A stretch of DNA of 64,000 nucleotides from CAVRJC01 sp963721435 (GTDB lineage: Bacteria; Actinomycetota; Acidimicrobiia; IMCC26256; DASPTH01). The notes under the pieces are model-generated. The model saw nothing but the letters and a program-made list of their open reading frames with translations. It made no database searches and had not been told where the DNA came from. The position numbers and the translations under genes were made by a program. The stretch is from assembly GCA_963721435.1 (NCBI GenBank), contig CAVRJC010000012.1, positions 1,178,001 to 1,242,000 of the forward strand, in the 5' to 3' direction. This document shows, piece by piece, positions 18,500-26,039 of this stretch. Position 1 is the stretch's first letter, and every line of letters starts with the position of its first letter.

Positions 18500-18775
18500 G
18501 AGTCGTTCGAGGCGGCGCCGCAGCTCGGGTACGTCGACGATGGTGTCGGCACGGATTGCCACGTCCACCAGCGTTCCGGGGAGCGGGCTCGGTGCCCATG
18601 ATCAGGCGGTAGCTCAGGTCGACGCCAGGCGAGAACGCGTACATGTCCGAGACCGTGTTCCGTCCCATGAGCTCGACGACGACCGTGCCCGGACGCGCGA
18701 ACACGAGATTTGGCGAGGGCGGCGCCATGGGTCGCCACGATCACCTCGGCGCTCGCGAACATCGCGTATCGGGGA
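18500..18775 (-). pseudogene. remnant of a GT61-type glycosyltransferase C-terminus
   Basis: The 509-base gap between the alcohol dehydrogenase and the P450 holds a decayed coding stretch. Pieces in three frames join to FASAEVIVATHGAALA, then NLVFARPGTVVVELMGRN, then DVAIRADTIVDVPELRRRLERL. The order and the HGAxLANLxFxxPGTxVVEL pattern are those of the C-terminal part of GT61 (DUF563) glycosyltransferases. The N-terminal two thirds are absent and no start is seen. It looks like the leftover of a gene deletion or of a past insertion. The remainder of the gap shows nothing else I recognise. Confidence 0.5.
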
Positions 18776-18920
18776 GCCCCGAGGCACCCGGACGCGACGA
18801 TGTTGCAACACGTGTGGCTGCAGGTGCTCAGGGGGTCGTTTTGCGCGACGAACATCCGGTGCGGCACGCTCCGGGGCGCATGAGCACGATGAGCGCGACA
18901 GCCACAGGGGATCGGCACAC

Positions 18921-20111
18921 ATGACGGCCACGGAGCAGGTCACTTTCGAGTTCGACCCGTTCGATCCCCGCTTCTGGGACGATCCATATCCGTCCTACAA
19001 GGTCATGCGGGACGAATACCCCGTGTACGACGGCGGTGATCCTGCCTGCTACATGATCAGTCGCTATGCCGACATCGAGCCGGGGATGTCGGACTGGCGC
19101 ACGTTCTCGTCGGCGCGCGGTGTGCTCATCGGTACCGACTCCAGCGTGCTCCCCACGAACATGTTCAACATGGATCCGCCGCGTCACGACCAGCTCCGTT
19201 CGGTCCTGTCGCGCGTGCTCACGCCGTCGCGCGTCGCCGGCCTCGAGCCGTTCGTGCGCGGGCTGGCCCGAGGTCTGATCGCGCAGTTCCGCGAGACCGG
19301 GCGCGTCGACGTGACCACCGAGTACGCGCAGGTGATCCCGTCGACGGTCGTCGGCGAGCTCATGGGGCTGAACGCGGCCGACCGCGAGAAGTTCCTCGAG
19401 TGGAACCTGGCTACCGTCGGGTCACAGGACTTCGTCGGCCCCGAGGCGCTCCAGGCGTACGTCGAGATGGACGCCTACTGGCGCGAGACGATCGCGGCGC
19501 GCCGGGGCAAGCGCACCGACGACGTGGTCAGTGAGATCTTCCACGCGCAGATCGGCGGCGAGAACCTCACCGACGACGAGATCTACGGCTTCTGCTCGCT
19601 GATCCTCCCCGCGAGCCAGCACACCACGATCAACATGATGTCGAACACTGCAATCACGCTCGCGCGCTACCCCGAGCAGCGGGAGATGCTGCGGCGGAAC
19701 CCCGAGCTGTGGGCCGACGCGATGGAAGAGCTGATCCGCTACGAGTCCCCGGTGCAGGGTCTCGGCCGCACTGCCATGCGTGACGTCGAGCTGCACGGCG
19801 TGACGATCCCCGAGGGTGCGTGGGTACTCATGCTGTTCGGCTCCGCCAACCACGACGAGCGCGTGTTCGAGAGCCCCGATGTGCTCGACATCACGCGGCA
19901 GGGCGCGCGTCCTCACTACTCGTTCGGCCACGGCATCCACTACTGCCTTGGCAACGCGGTCGCCCGGCTGCAGACGCGCGTCGCGCTCGAAGAGCTCGTC
20001 AGCGCGCTCGGTGAGTGGGACGTCGACGAAGGCAATGTCGTGCGCAACCAACTCGTTCCCGGTCGGGGCATCGCGCACACCCCGATCACTTTCGATCCTT
20101 CAGGAGTGTGA
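18921..20111 (+). CDS. cytochrome P450 with an unusual I-helix
   Basis: An intact P450 of 396 residues. The heme loop SFGHGIHYCLGNAVARLQ places the thiolate cysteine at residue 342, and the K-helix ExxR is in MEELIRYES. The I-helix reads LILPASQHTTINM at about 227-239. The position that normally holds Asp or Glu before Thr is histidine, and the usual glycine is serine. This may change proton delivery or the reaction type. The start ATG 18921 has only AGGGG 11 bases upstream. It overlaps the following SDR by one base (TGATG). Confidence 0.94.
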   Translation: MTATEQVTFEFDPFDPRFWDDPYPSYKVMRDEYPVYDGGDPACYMISRYADIEPGMSDWRTFSSARGVLIGTDSSVLPTNMFNMDPPRHDQLRSVLSRVLTPSRVAGLEPFVRGLARGLIAQFRETGRVDVTTEYAQVIPSTVVGELMGLNAADREKFLEWNLATVGSQDFVGPEALQAYVEMDAYWRETIAARRGKRTDDVVSEIFHAQIGGENLTDDEIYGFCSLILPASQHTTINMMSNTAITLARYPEQREMLRRNPELWADAMEELIRYESPVQGLGRTAMRDVELHGVTIPEGAWVLMLFGSANHDERVFESPDVLDITRQGARPHYSFGHGIHYCLGNAVARLQTRVALEELVSALGEWDVDEGNVVRNQLVPGRGIAHTPITFDPSGV

Positions 20112-20905
20112 TGGGACAGCACGACGGCAAGGTGGGCATCGTGACCGGCGCCGGCTCGGGAATCGGGCGGGCCACCGCGCAACGACTCGCCCAGGAGGGC
20201 GCGCGCGTGATCGTCGCCGACATCAACGAGGAGTCGGCACAGGCGACGGTCGATCTCATCACCGAGGCCGGTGGCGCCGCCCGCGCCCAGTGGGCCGACG
20301 TCGCCCAGGAGGATGCGGTGGCGGACATGTGCCAGGCCGCGGTCGACGAGTACGGCGCGCTGCACCTGTTGCACTCGAACGCGGCTGATGTCGTCATCAT
20401 CCAGCGTGACATCGACGTGACGACGATGGAGATCGACGTGTGGGACCAGACCCTCGCGGTGAACCTCCGCGGTGGACTGCTCGGCGCCAAGTACGCCATC
20501 CCCCACATGATCGAGGCCGGCGGTGGGGCGATCGTCTACATGTCGTCGTGTGCGGGTCAGTTCGGCGACCTCTCCCGCGTCGCGTACGGCGTGTCGAAGG
20601 CCGGGATCGAATCGCTCACTCGATACGTCGCGACGCAGTACGGCAAGCAGGGCATCCGCTGCAACGCGGTTGCGCCCGGTGTCGTGGCGACGCCGGCGCT
20701 CGTGGCCAACGTCCCCGTCGAGGAGATCGAGCTCTACGAGCGGAGCGCAGTGACGCCCTCGCTCGGCAAGCCCGACGACATCGCGGGTGTCGTGTCGTTC
20801 CTGTTGGGTGACGACGCCCGCTTCATCACCGGGCAGGTCGTGAACGTCGACGGCGGGATGCGAATGCACACGCCGCTCTACGGAGAGCAGATCGCGCAAG
20901 GTTGA
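20111..20905 (+). CDS. short-chain dehydrogenase/reductase
   Basis: An intact SDR of 264 residues with cofactor motif VTGAGSGIGRA near residue 12, HSNAAD in the NNAG position, the catalytic serine in MSSCAGQFG and tyrosine-lysine in AYGVSKAG. The C-terminal FITGQVVNVDGGM is normal. AGGAG lies seven bases before the ATG, and translation is coupled to the P450 (TGATG). It probably oxidises an alcohol produced by the P450; a close paralogue follows at 20947. Confidence 0.95.
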   Translation: MGQHDGKVGIVTGAGSGIGRATAQRLAQEGARVIVADINEESAQATVDLITEAGGAARAQWADVAQEDAVADMCQAAVDEYGALHLLHSNAADVVIIQRDIDVTTMEIDVWDQTLAVNLRGGLLGAKYAIPHMIEAGGGAIVYMSSCAGQFGDLSRVAYGVSKAGIESLTRYVATQYGKQGIRCNAVAPGVVATPALVANVPVEEIELYERSAVTPSLGKPDDIAGVVSFLLGDDARFITGQVVNVDGGMRMHTPLYGEQIAQG

Positions 20906-20946
20906 TCGCACGTTCGCGTGCCGACGAAGACAACCAGGGGGACAGC

Positions 20947-21774
20947 ATGGGACGGGTCGACAACAAGGTCGCAGTGGTGACGGGTGGCGCGTCGGGAATT
21001 GGCCGCGCCGCGTCGCGACTGCTTGCCCGTGAGGGCGCCGATGTCGTGGTTGCAGATCTCGACGAAGCCGGCGCCGAGCGCGTCGTCAAGGAGATCAAGG
21101 CCGACGGCGGTCGTGCGGTCGCGCAGCAGTGCGACATCGGTGAGGAGGCTGCGGTCAAGGCGATGATCGACCGCGCGGTCGAGTCGTTCGGCGGGCTCCA
21201 CATCCTGTTCAACAACGCGGCCGACACCAGTCTCAACGCGATGATGCTCGACAAGCCGATCCACGAGATGAGCGTCGAGTGGTGGGACCACGCGATGAAG
21301 ATCGACCTCCGCGGCGCGATGCTCGGCTGCAAGCACGCGATCCCGCACATGATCGACGGCGGCGGTGGGTCGATCGTGAGTACCGCCTCGAACCAGGGCC
21401 TCGCCGGCGACCTCACCCAGAGTGCGTACTCGTGCGCCAAGGCCGGTGTGGTGCAGCTCATGCGCATGGTGGCGACGCAGTACGGCCACTACAACATCCG
21501 CGCCAACACCGTGTCGCCGGGCGCGGTGCGCACGCCCGCGTTCGAGCGTGCGTGCCCGCCCGAGATCGTGGTGGAGATCGCCAGGCACAGCCTGATCGGC
21601 CGCGTCGGCGAGCCCGAGGACCTCGCGAATGCGGTGCTGTTCCTCGCGTCCGATGATGCGTCGTACATCACCGGGCACGTCATCCCTGTCGACGGCGGCC
21701 AGCTCGCCCACCTGCCGCACTACGGGTACATGATGAGCACCGGCAGCACCACCACCCACCAGGAGACCGAGTGA
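20947..21774 (+). CDS. short-chain dehydrogenase/reductase
   Basis: An intact SDR of 275 residues with VTGGASGIGRA, NNAAD, the serine in STASNQG, the catalytic SAYSCAKAG and a C-terminal YITGHVIPVDGGQ. It is similar in layout to the SDR just upstream, which suggests a tandem duplication. AGGGGGAC precedes the ATG at 20947. The stop overlaps the GTG of the next P450 (GTGA), so the four genes P450-SDR-SDR-P450 form one unit. Confidence 0.95.
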   Translation: MGRVDNKVAVVTGGASGIGRAASRLLAREGADVVVADLDEAGAERVVKEIKADGGRAVAQQCDIGEEAAVKAMIDRAVESFGGLHILFNNAADTSLNAMMLDKPIHEMSVEWWDHAMKIDLRGAMLGCKHAIPHMIDGGGGSIVSTASNQGLAGDLTQSAYSCAKAGVVQLMRMVATQYGHYNIRANTVSPGAVRTPAFERACPPEIVVEIARHSLIGRVGEPEDLANAVLFLASDDASYITGHVIPVDGGQLAHLPHYGYMMSTGSTTTHQETE

Positions 21775-23012
21775 GCGAGAGCGAAGTGAGCGAGAACGCG
21801 TCCCAGGACGACCTCAGCTTCAACCCCTTCGACCCGTCGCAGACGCAGCACATGTGGGGCCTGATGGAGCGCCTGCGCTCCGAGTGCCCGGTGTCGCGGC
21901 CGATGGAGGGCTTCGTCTACACGTCGACGTACGCCGACACCGCGGCGACGTTCAAGGACGCGAAGCGGTTCTCGTCGGCGGAGGGCTTCCGCGGGGCGGG
22001 TGTCGTCGTGCCCGACGAGGAGAGCTTCCTCGGTGAGATCGACCCGCCGCTGCATCCTCGCGTGCGCCGGCTGTTGCACCGCGCGTTCACGCCCCGCACG
22101 GCACTCGAAGTCGAGCCGTTCACGCGTGAGCTGACCGCGGAACTGCTCGCGCCGATCGTCGCCAACGGCGGCGGCGACCTGATGGTCGGCCTCTGCACGG
22201 TGCTTCCCGTCGCGGTGTCGGCGGAAGCGCTCGGCATCCCGCGCGAGCAGCACGCCGAGGTCGCGCACTGGTGCCAGGAGCTGCTGCACAGCACGTGGCC
22301 GGAGACCAACGCGACCGAGCGCGGCGTCGGCGTCGGCGGCGGCTTTCCCGAGTTCGCGGAGATCATCGACGCCCAGATCCGGCTCCGTCGCGAGTCGGCG
22401 AATCCGCCCGACGACCTGCTCACCCGGATGGTGCAGGCGGAGGACAACGGCGACCGGCTCACCGACCTCCACATCCGTACGCTCACGGTGAACACGCTCG
22501 CTGGCAGCCTGTCGACTACGTACATGCTCGGCAACCTGCTCTACCGCTTCGCGCGCGACCCGGAGTTTGCGGCCACGTTGCGCGAGGACCGAACGCTCAT
22601 CCCCGAAGCGGTCGAAGAATCGCTCCGCCTGGAGCCGCCGGTGCTCTTCCTGTTCCGCACGGTGAAGGAAGAGACCACGATCGGCGACACGCCGGTGCAC
22701 GCAGGAGAGCGTGTGATCCTCGGCATGGCTTCGGGCAACCGCGACGAGAACGCGTACGAGTGCCCCGCCGAGTACCGCCTCGACCGCGGCATCACGAAGG
22801 GCGACGCGCCCGACCACCTCACATTCGGTGTGGGCCCGCACATCTGCCTCGGTATCCACGTCGCGCGGATGGAAGGGCGAGTTGTGCTCGAGACGATGCT
22901 CGACCGCTTTGCGCCGGGTCAGGTCACGTTGGCGGACGGCTACGAGCTCAGCTTCGTGCCCATGTTCCTCGAGTACGGCCCCGAGACCCTGGACGTCACG
23001 ATCACCCCCTGA
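21771..23012 (+). CDS. cytochrome P450 with an unusual I-helix
   Basis: An intact P450 of 413 residues. The heme loop LTFGVGPHICLGIHVARME puts the thiolate at residue 359, and the ExxR is in VEESLRLEP. The I-helix reads NTLAGSLSTTYML (about 240-252). Leucine replaces the conserved acid, so the canonical acid-threonine pair is lacking, as in the P450 at the head of the operon. Start GTG 21771 overlaps the SDR stop. A strong hairpin follows the stop. The [3Fe-4S] ferredoxin 206 bases downstream is a likely redox partner. Confidence 0.94.
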   Translation: MSESEVSENASQDDLSFNPFDPSQTQHMWGLMERLRSECPVSRPMEGFVYTSTYADTAATFKDAKRFSSAEGFRGAGVVVPDEESFLGEIDPPLHPRVRRLLHRAFTPRTALEVEPFTRELTAELLAPIVANGGGDLMVGLCTVLPVAVSAEALGIPREQHAEVAHWCQELLHSTWPETNATERGVGVGGGFPEFAEIIDAQIRLRRESANPPDDLLTRMVQAEDNGDRLTDLHIRTLTVNTLAGSLSTTYMLGNLLYRFARDPEFAATLREDRTLIPEAVEESLRLEPPVLFLFRTVKEETTIGDTPVHAGERVILGMASGNRDENAYECPAEYRLDRGITKGDAPDHLTFGVGPHICLGIHVARMEGRVVLETMLDRFAPGQVTLADGYELSFVPMFLEYGPETLDVTITP

Positions 23013-23039
23013 TCGGTGGTACCCGTGGGGCACCGATCA
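23010..23039 (+). terminator. stem-loop terminator after the P450-SDR operon
   Basis: TGATCGGTG (23010-23018, including the stop codon) pairs perfectly with CACCGATCA (23031-23039) around a 12-base loop. It lacks a T-run but is well placed to end the operon. Confidence 0.5.
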
Positions 23040-23166
23040 GGAGCCGTACGTCGCACCGCAGATTCGAGTGCCGTGGGCACCTCGAGATGCCCTCATCGGG
23101 ATCTCGAGCCTGCAGCCGGCCTGATCCACATCACGCGCCGACTCGTCGACGCGCCTCGAGTCCGGT

Positions 23167-23211
23167 TACGTCACCTGAACTATTGACCCTTTCGCGGGCG
23201 CCGGTGATCAT
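23167..23211 (+). promoter_or_regulatory. candidate promoter of the ferredoxin-diiron operon
   Basis: TTGACC at 23183-23188 and GATCAT at 23206-23211 are separated by 17 bases. The -10-like box ends six bases before the ATG at 23218, fitting a leaderless transcript. The stretch before TTGACC (TACGTCACCTG) is a weaker match to the block shared by the promoters at 33.2 and 35.8 kb. The rest of the 206-base gap shows only the upstream hairpin. Confidence 0.4.
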
Positions 23212-23217
23212 CGTGGG

Positions 23218-23412
23218 ATGAAGCCGATCGTCATACACACGCGCTGCCGGGGAAATCGTCTCTGCCAGCGCATCGCGCCCGAGGTGTTCGAGGTCGACGA
23301 CACCGGGATGGCATGGGTCATCGACGACGATCCTGCCCCCGAGCTGCACGACAAGGTCCGCGACGCGGTGTACCGATGCCCGGCGAAGGCCTTGATGGTC
23401 GACGATGGCTGA
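23218..23412 (+). CDS. P450-type [3Fe-4S] ferredoxin
   Basis: A 64-residue ferredoxin. Cysteines C10, C16 and C54 (followed by Pro55) form the CxxNxxC...CP pattern of actinobacterial P450 ferredoxins. In that pattern the residue replacing the second cluster cysteine varies, and here it is Asn13. It should carry a [3Fe-4S] cluster and pass electrons to a P450 or to the diiron proteins encoded just downstream. It overlaps the next gene by eight bases. No ferredoxin reductase is present in the window. Confidence 0.93.
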   Translation: MKPIVIHTRCRGNRLCQRIAPEVFEVDDTGMAWVIDDDPAPELHDKVRDAVYRCPAKALMVDDG

Positions 23413-24106
23413 AGCGAAGCTCGCAGAGCACGAGCGGGTGTCGTACGAACGTGACTCTCTGCCGAGCGACGAGTACCGCAGCGCGCTGCTCGCGGTGCTC
23501 GGCCTGCACGCGCTCCCGGTGTGGGGTTGGGGCCAGCGCGACGCGTACGCGCGCTTCGCGATGGACGGGCCGAGCCTGGACCACTGGGTGCGCACCACCA
23601 ACCTCTGGGCCGAGGAGGAACGCGACCTCTGGGAGTGGGAGCAGATGGTCGCGTCACTCACCGACGCCGGCTTCGACGAGGTGGTCAGCGCTGCAGTCGG
23701 CGACCTTGCCGCGCGCACGATCGGGACGATCGAGCAGTGGGTCGACACGGTGCTGCTCGCGGTCTGCGTCGACGGGCTCGGTGAAGAGCTGATGCGCACG
23801 GTTGCCGCGTCCAACTACGGGCCGCTCGAACGGCACGCGCGGCGCATGGTGATGTACAAGCGAGGGCAGTGCGCCGACGGGTGCGACTCGCTGTCGGAGC
23901 TCGTGACCAGCGCGCAGTGTGATCGCGCGGTCCTCACCGATCGCGCCGCGCTCTGGCTCGACGTCGCGCGCGACTTCGCCGCATCCGGACGCGTGCTCGA
24001 GCAGGCGGTCGGGTGGGTGCAGCTCGGCCTCGCCGAGGCGCTCGACGTCGACGGCGCGCTCACGCGGGTCGGCGCCCGTCTCCACCGTCATCTCGAGGAG
24101 CGCTGA
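23405..24106 (+). CDS. PaaA/PaaC-like helical protein without diiron ligands
   Basis: A 233-residue, all-helical protein. Its layout parallels the PaaA-like neighbour: EYRSALLAVLGLHALPVWGW, then TTNLWAEEERDLWEWEQ, and SNYGPLERHARRMVMYKRG. In PaaA these places carry DEAGH and EESFH metal motifs. Here they read EEERD and KRGQC, so the iron ligands are lost. By analogy with PaaC it would be the structural partner of the diiron subunit encoded next. The similarity is by eye and weak. It overlaps both neighbours (8 bases and TGATG), which supports a complex made in equal amounts. Confidence 0.65.
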   Translation: MAEAKLAEHERVSYERDSLPSDEYRSALLAVLGLHALPVWGWGQRDAYARFAMDGPSLDHWVRTTNLWAEEERDLWEWEQMVASLTDAGFDEVVSAAVGDLAARTIGTIEQWVDTVLLAVCVDGLGEELMRTVAASNYGPLERHARRMVMYKRGQCADGCDSLSELVTSAQCDRAVLTDRAALWLDVARDFAASGRVLEQAVGWVQLGLAEALDVDGALTRVGARLHRHLEER

Positions 24107-24859
24107 TGGCCGTCACCGACACCCCTCAGAAGCCGGAGCGCTTGTACGCGCCGATGCAGTTCGAGGCGCGCGACGAGATGCCCGAGGACTACCGCCGCAT
24201 GGTGCTCCGCCTGCTGCGTGAGACCAACGAGATCGGCTCGGTGCCGGTCTGCCACCAGCAGATGCGCTCGATGACGCACAACGTGAACCTCGCGCCGGAC
24301 CCGGTGTCGCGTGTCCGCATCGTCGAGTTCTTCGCCGACGAGATGCGCCATCAGAAGATCTTCGACGGCGTGGTTCGATCCATGGGTGAGGTACCCGACG
24401 ACGACTTCGTGTCGAGCATCGACGGGCTCAATGCGACCGACAGCATCGGGAGTTGGCTCGACCTCGCGTTGCTCAACATGTTCATCGACCGCGTCGGCGG
24501 CTTCCAGTTGTTCGACTACGCGGAGTCGAGCTTCGCGCCCCTCGCACGCTCGGGCGTCGCGGTCGCCAAGGACGAGATGGGTCACTGCGCAATGGGCTTC
24601 CAGCACCTGCGCGAGTACTGCTCGACGCCGCGAGGGCCTCGCGGAGGCGACCGAGCGCATGCCGAGGTGGTACGGGTACGCGCTCGACATGTTCGGCACA
24701 TCGACCGGCACGCGTCAGTGGAAGTACATCGAATACGGGCTCAAGACCAAGTCGAACGAAGAGTTGCGCACCGCGTACCTCGAGCACATCGCGCCGTACT
24801 TCGACGCGTTGGGGATGCCGCAGCCCGCGCCCGACGAGGTGCCGCGGAAGTACGCGTAG
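24106..24859 (+). CDS. PaaA-like diiron oxygenase subunit, frame interrupted near 24640
   Basis: About 251 residues related to the catalytic subunit of phenylacetyl-CoA epoxidase. Similar features in order are MPEDYRRMVLRLLRETNEIG, the ExxH site FFADEMRHQKIF, SWLDLALLNMFIDRVGGFQLF, and a second ExxH in KDEMGHCAMGF. The end is MPRWYGYALDMFG and KSNEELRTAYLEHIAPYFDALGM. One base too many near 24640 splits the frame. It should bind two irons and oxygenate a CoA-linked or hydrophobic substrate. No PaaB, PaaD or PaaE gene is nearby, so the usual reductase is missing. Confidence 0.82.
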
Positions 24860-24869
24860 GGGGATCGAC

Positions 24870-26036
24870 ATGACCGGCGTCTCCATCATCGGGAGCGGGA
24901 TGACCCGCTTCGGCAAGTTCCCCGAGCGCTCGCTGCGGGACCTTTCGGAAGAGGCGGTCACTGCCGCGCTCGCCGACGCGGGCATCGATGCCTCGCGGAT
25001 CGACGCGACCATCGTCTCCAACTCCGTGGCGGGCATCGTCACCGGCCAGGAGTCGGTGCGTGGCCAGACGGTGGTGCGCGGCCTCGGTTTGATGGGCAAG
25101 CCGATCTTCAACGTGGAGAACGCGTGCGCGAGCGGGTCGTCGGCCTTCTACTTCGGCTGCCAGGGGATCCGCGCGGGAGACTGGGGCACCGTGCTCGTGC
25201 TCGGAGTCGAGAAGATGGCGCACCCGGATCGCAAGATCACGTACCGCGCGCTCGAGAGCGCAGCCGACATCTCCGACCTCGGCGAGCTCGGCAACGCCGA
25301 GAGCTCGATCTTCATGGAGATCTACGCGGAGAAGGTCAAGAAGTACATGAAGGCCACCGGCGCGACGCCCTCGGACTTCGCGTGGCTGGTGGTGAAGAAC
25401 CACGACCACGCGGCGCTGAACCCGGTCGCCCAGTACCGCAACCGGCTGACCGAGCAGGAAGTGCTCGAGTCCGGGGAGGTCGCGTGGCCGCTCACCCGCT
25501 ACATGTGCTCGCCGATCGGCGACGGCGCCGCCGCTCTGGTCCTCACCAGCGAGCCCGACGACCCGGCCCGAGCCGTCCGCGTGCTCGGCTCGGCCTTCTC
25601 GTCGGGCGATCCTGATCACGACCACGGCGAGCACCACCCGGGTGTGGCGCGCGCGGCGCACGCCGCGTACGAGCAGGCCGGCATCGGGCCCGAAGACGTC
25701 GACCTCGCCGAGGTGCACGACGCTGCCGCGCCCGCGGAGATGGAGAGCTACGAGAGCCTCGGGCTTGCGGCGACGGGTGACGGCGTGCGCCTCGTCCGCG
25801 ACCGGGTCACGATGCTCGGCGGTCCGCTCCCGGTGAACACGAGCGGGGGCTTGATCTCGCGCGGTCATCCGGTGGGGGTCACGGGTATCGCGCAGCTCGC
25901 CGAGATCGTCGAGCAGCTTCGCGGCGAGGCCGGTGGGCGTCAGGTGGAAGGTGCCCGTATCGGCGTCGTGCAGAACGCGGGTGGTGACATCGGTGGAGTG
26001 AGCGCGGCTTCGGCGGTCCACGTGCTCGGGAAGTAG
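24870..26036 (+). CDS. thiolase family protein (SCP2-type acetyl-CoA acyltransferase)
   Basis: An intact 388-residue thiolase. The nucleophile cysteine is residue 86 in VENACASGSSAF, the catalytic histidine region is EVHDAAAPAE, and SRGHPVGVTGIAQL is the C-terminal GHPxGxTG signature. It would cleave a 3-ketoacyl-CoA with CoA. The ATG at 24870 follows an AGGGGGATCGAC ribosome site, 10 bases after the diiron gene. A Cys-less thiolase-like gene and DUF35 follow in the same unit. Confidence 0.94.
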   Translation: MTGVSIIGSGMTRFGKFPERSLRDLSEEAVTAALADAGIDASRIDATIVSNSVAGIVTGQESVRGQTVVRGLGLMGKPIFNVENACASGSSAFYFGCQGIRAGDWGTVLVLGVEKMAHPDRKITYRALESAADISDLGELGNAESSIFMEIYAEKVKKYMKATGATPSDFAWLVVKNHDHAALNPVAQYRNRLTEQEVLESGEVAWPLTRYMCSPIGDGAAALVLTSEPDDPARAVRVLGSAFSSGDPDHDHGEHHPGVARAAHAAYEQAGIGPEDVDLAEVHDAAAPAEMESYESLGLAATGDGVRLVRDRVTMLGGPLPVNTSGGLISRGHPVGVTGIAQLAEIVEQLRGEAGGRQVEGARIGVVQNAGGDIGGVSAASAVHVLGK

Positions 26037-26039
26037 CGC

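Noticed and set aside
23405..24106. Calling the first diiron-like protein a catalytic oxygenase
   Set aside because: Both positions for ExxH ligands are changed, so only a structural role by analogy with PaaC is proposed.
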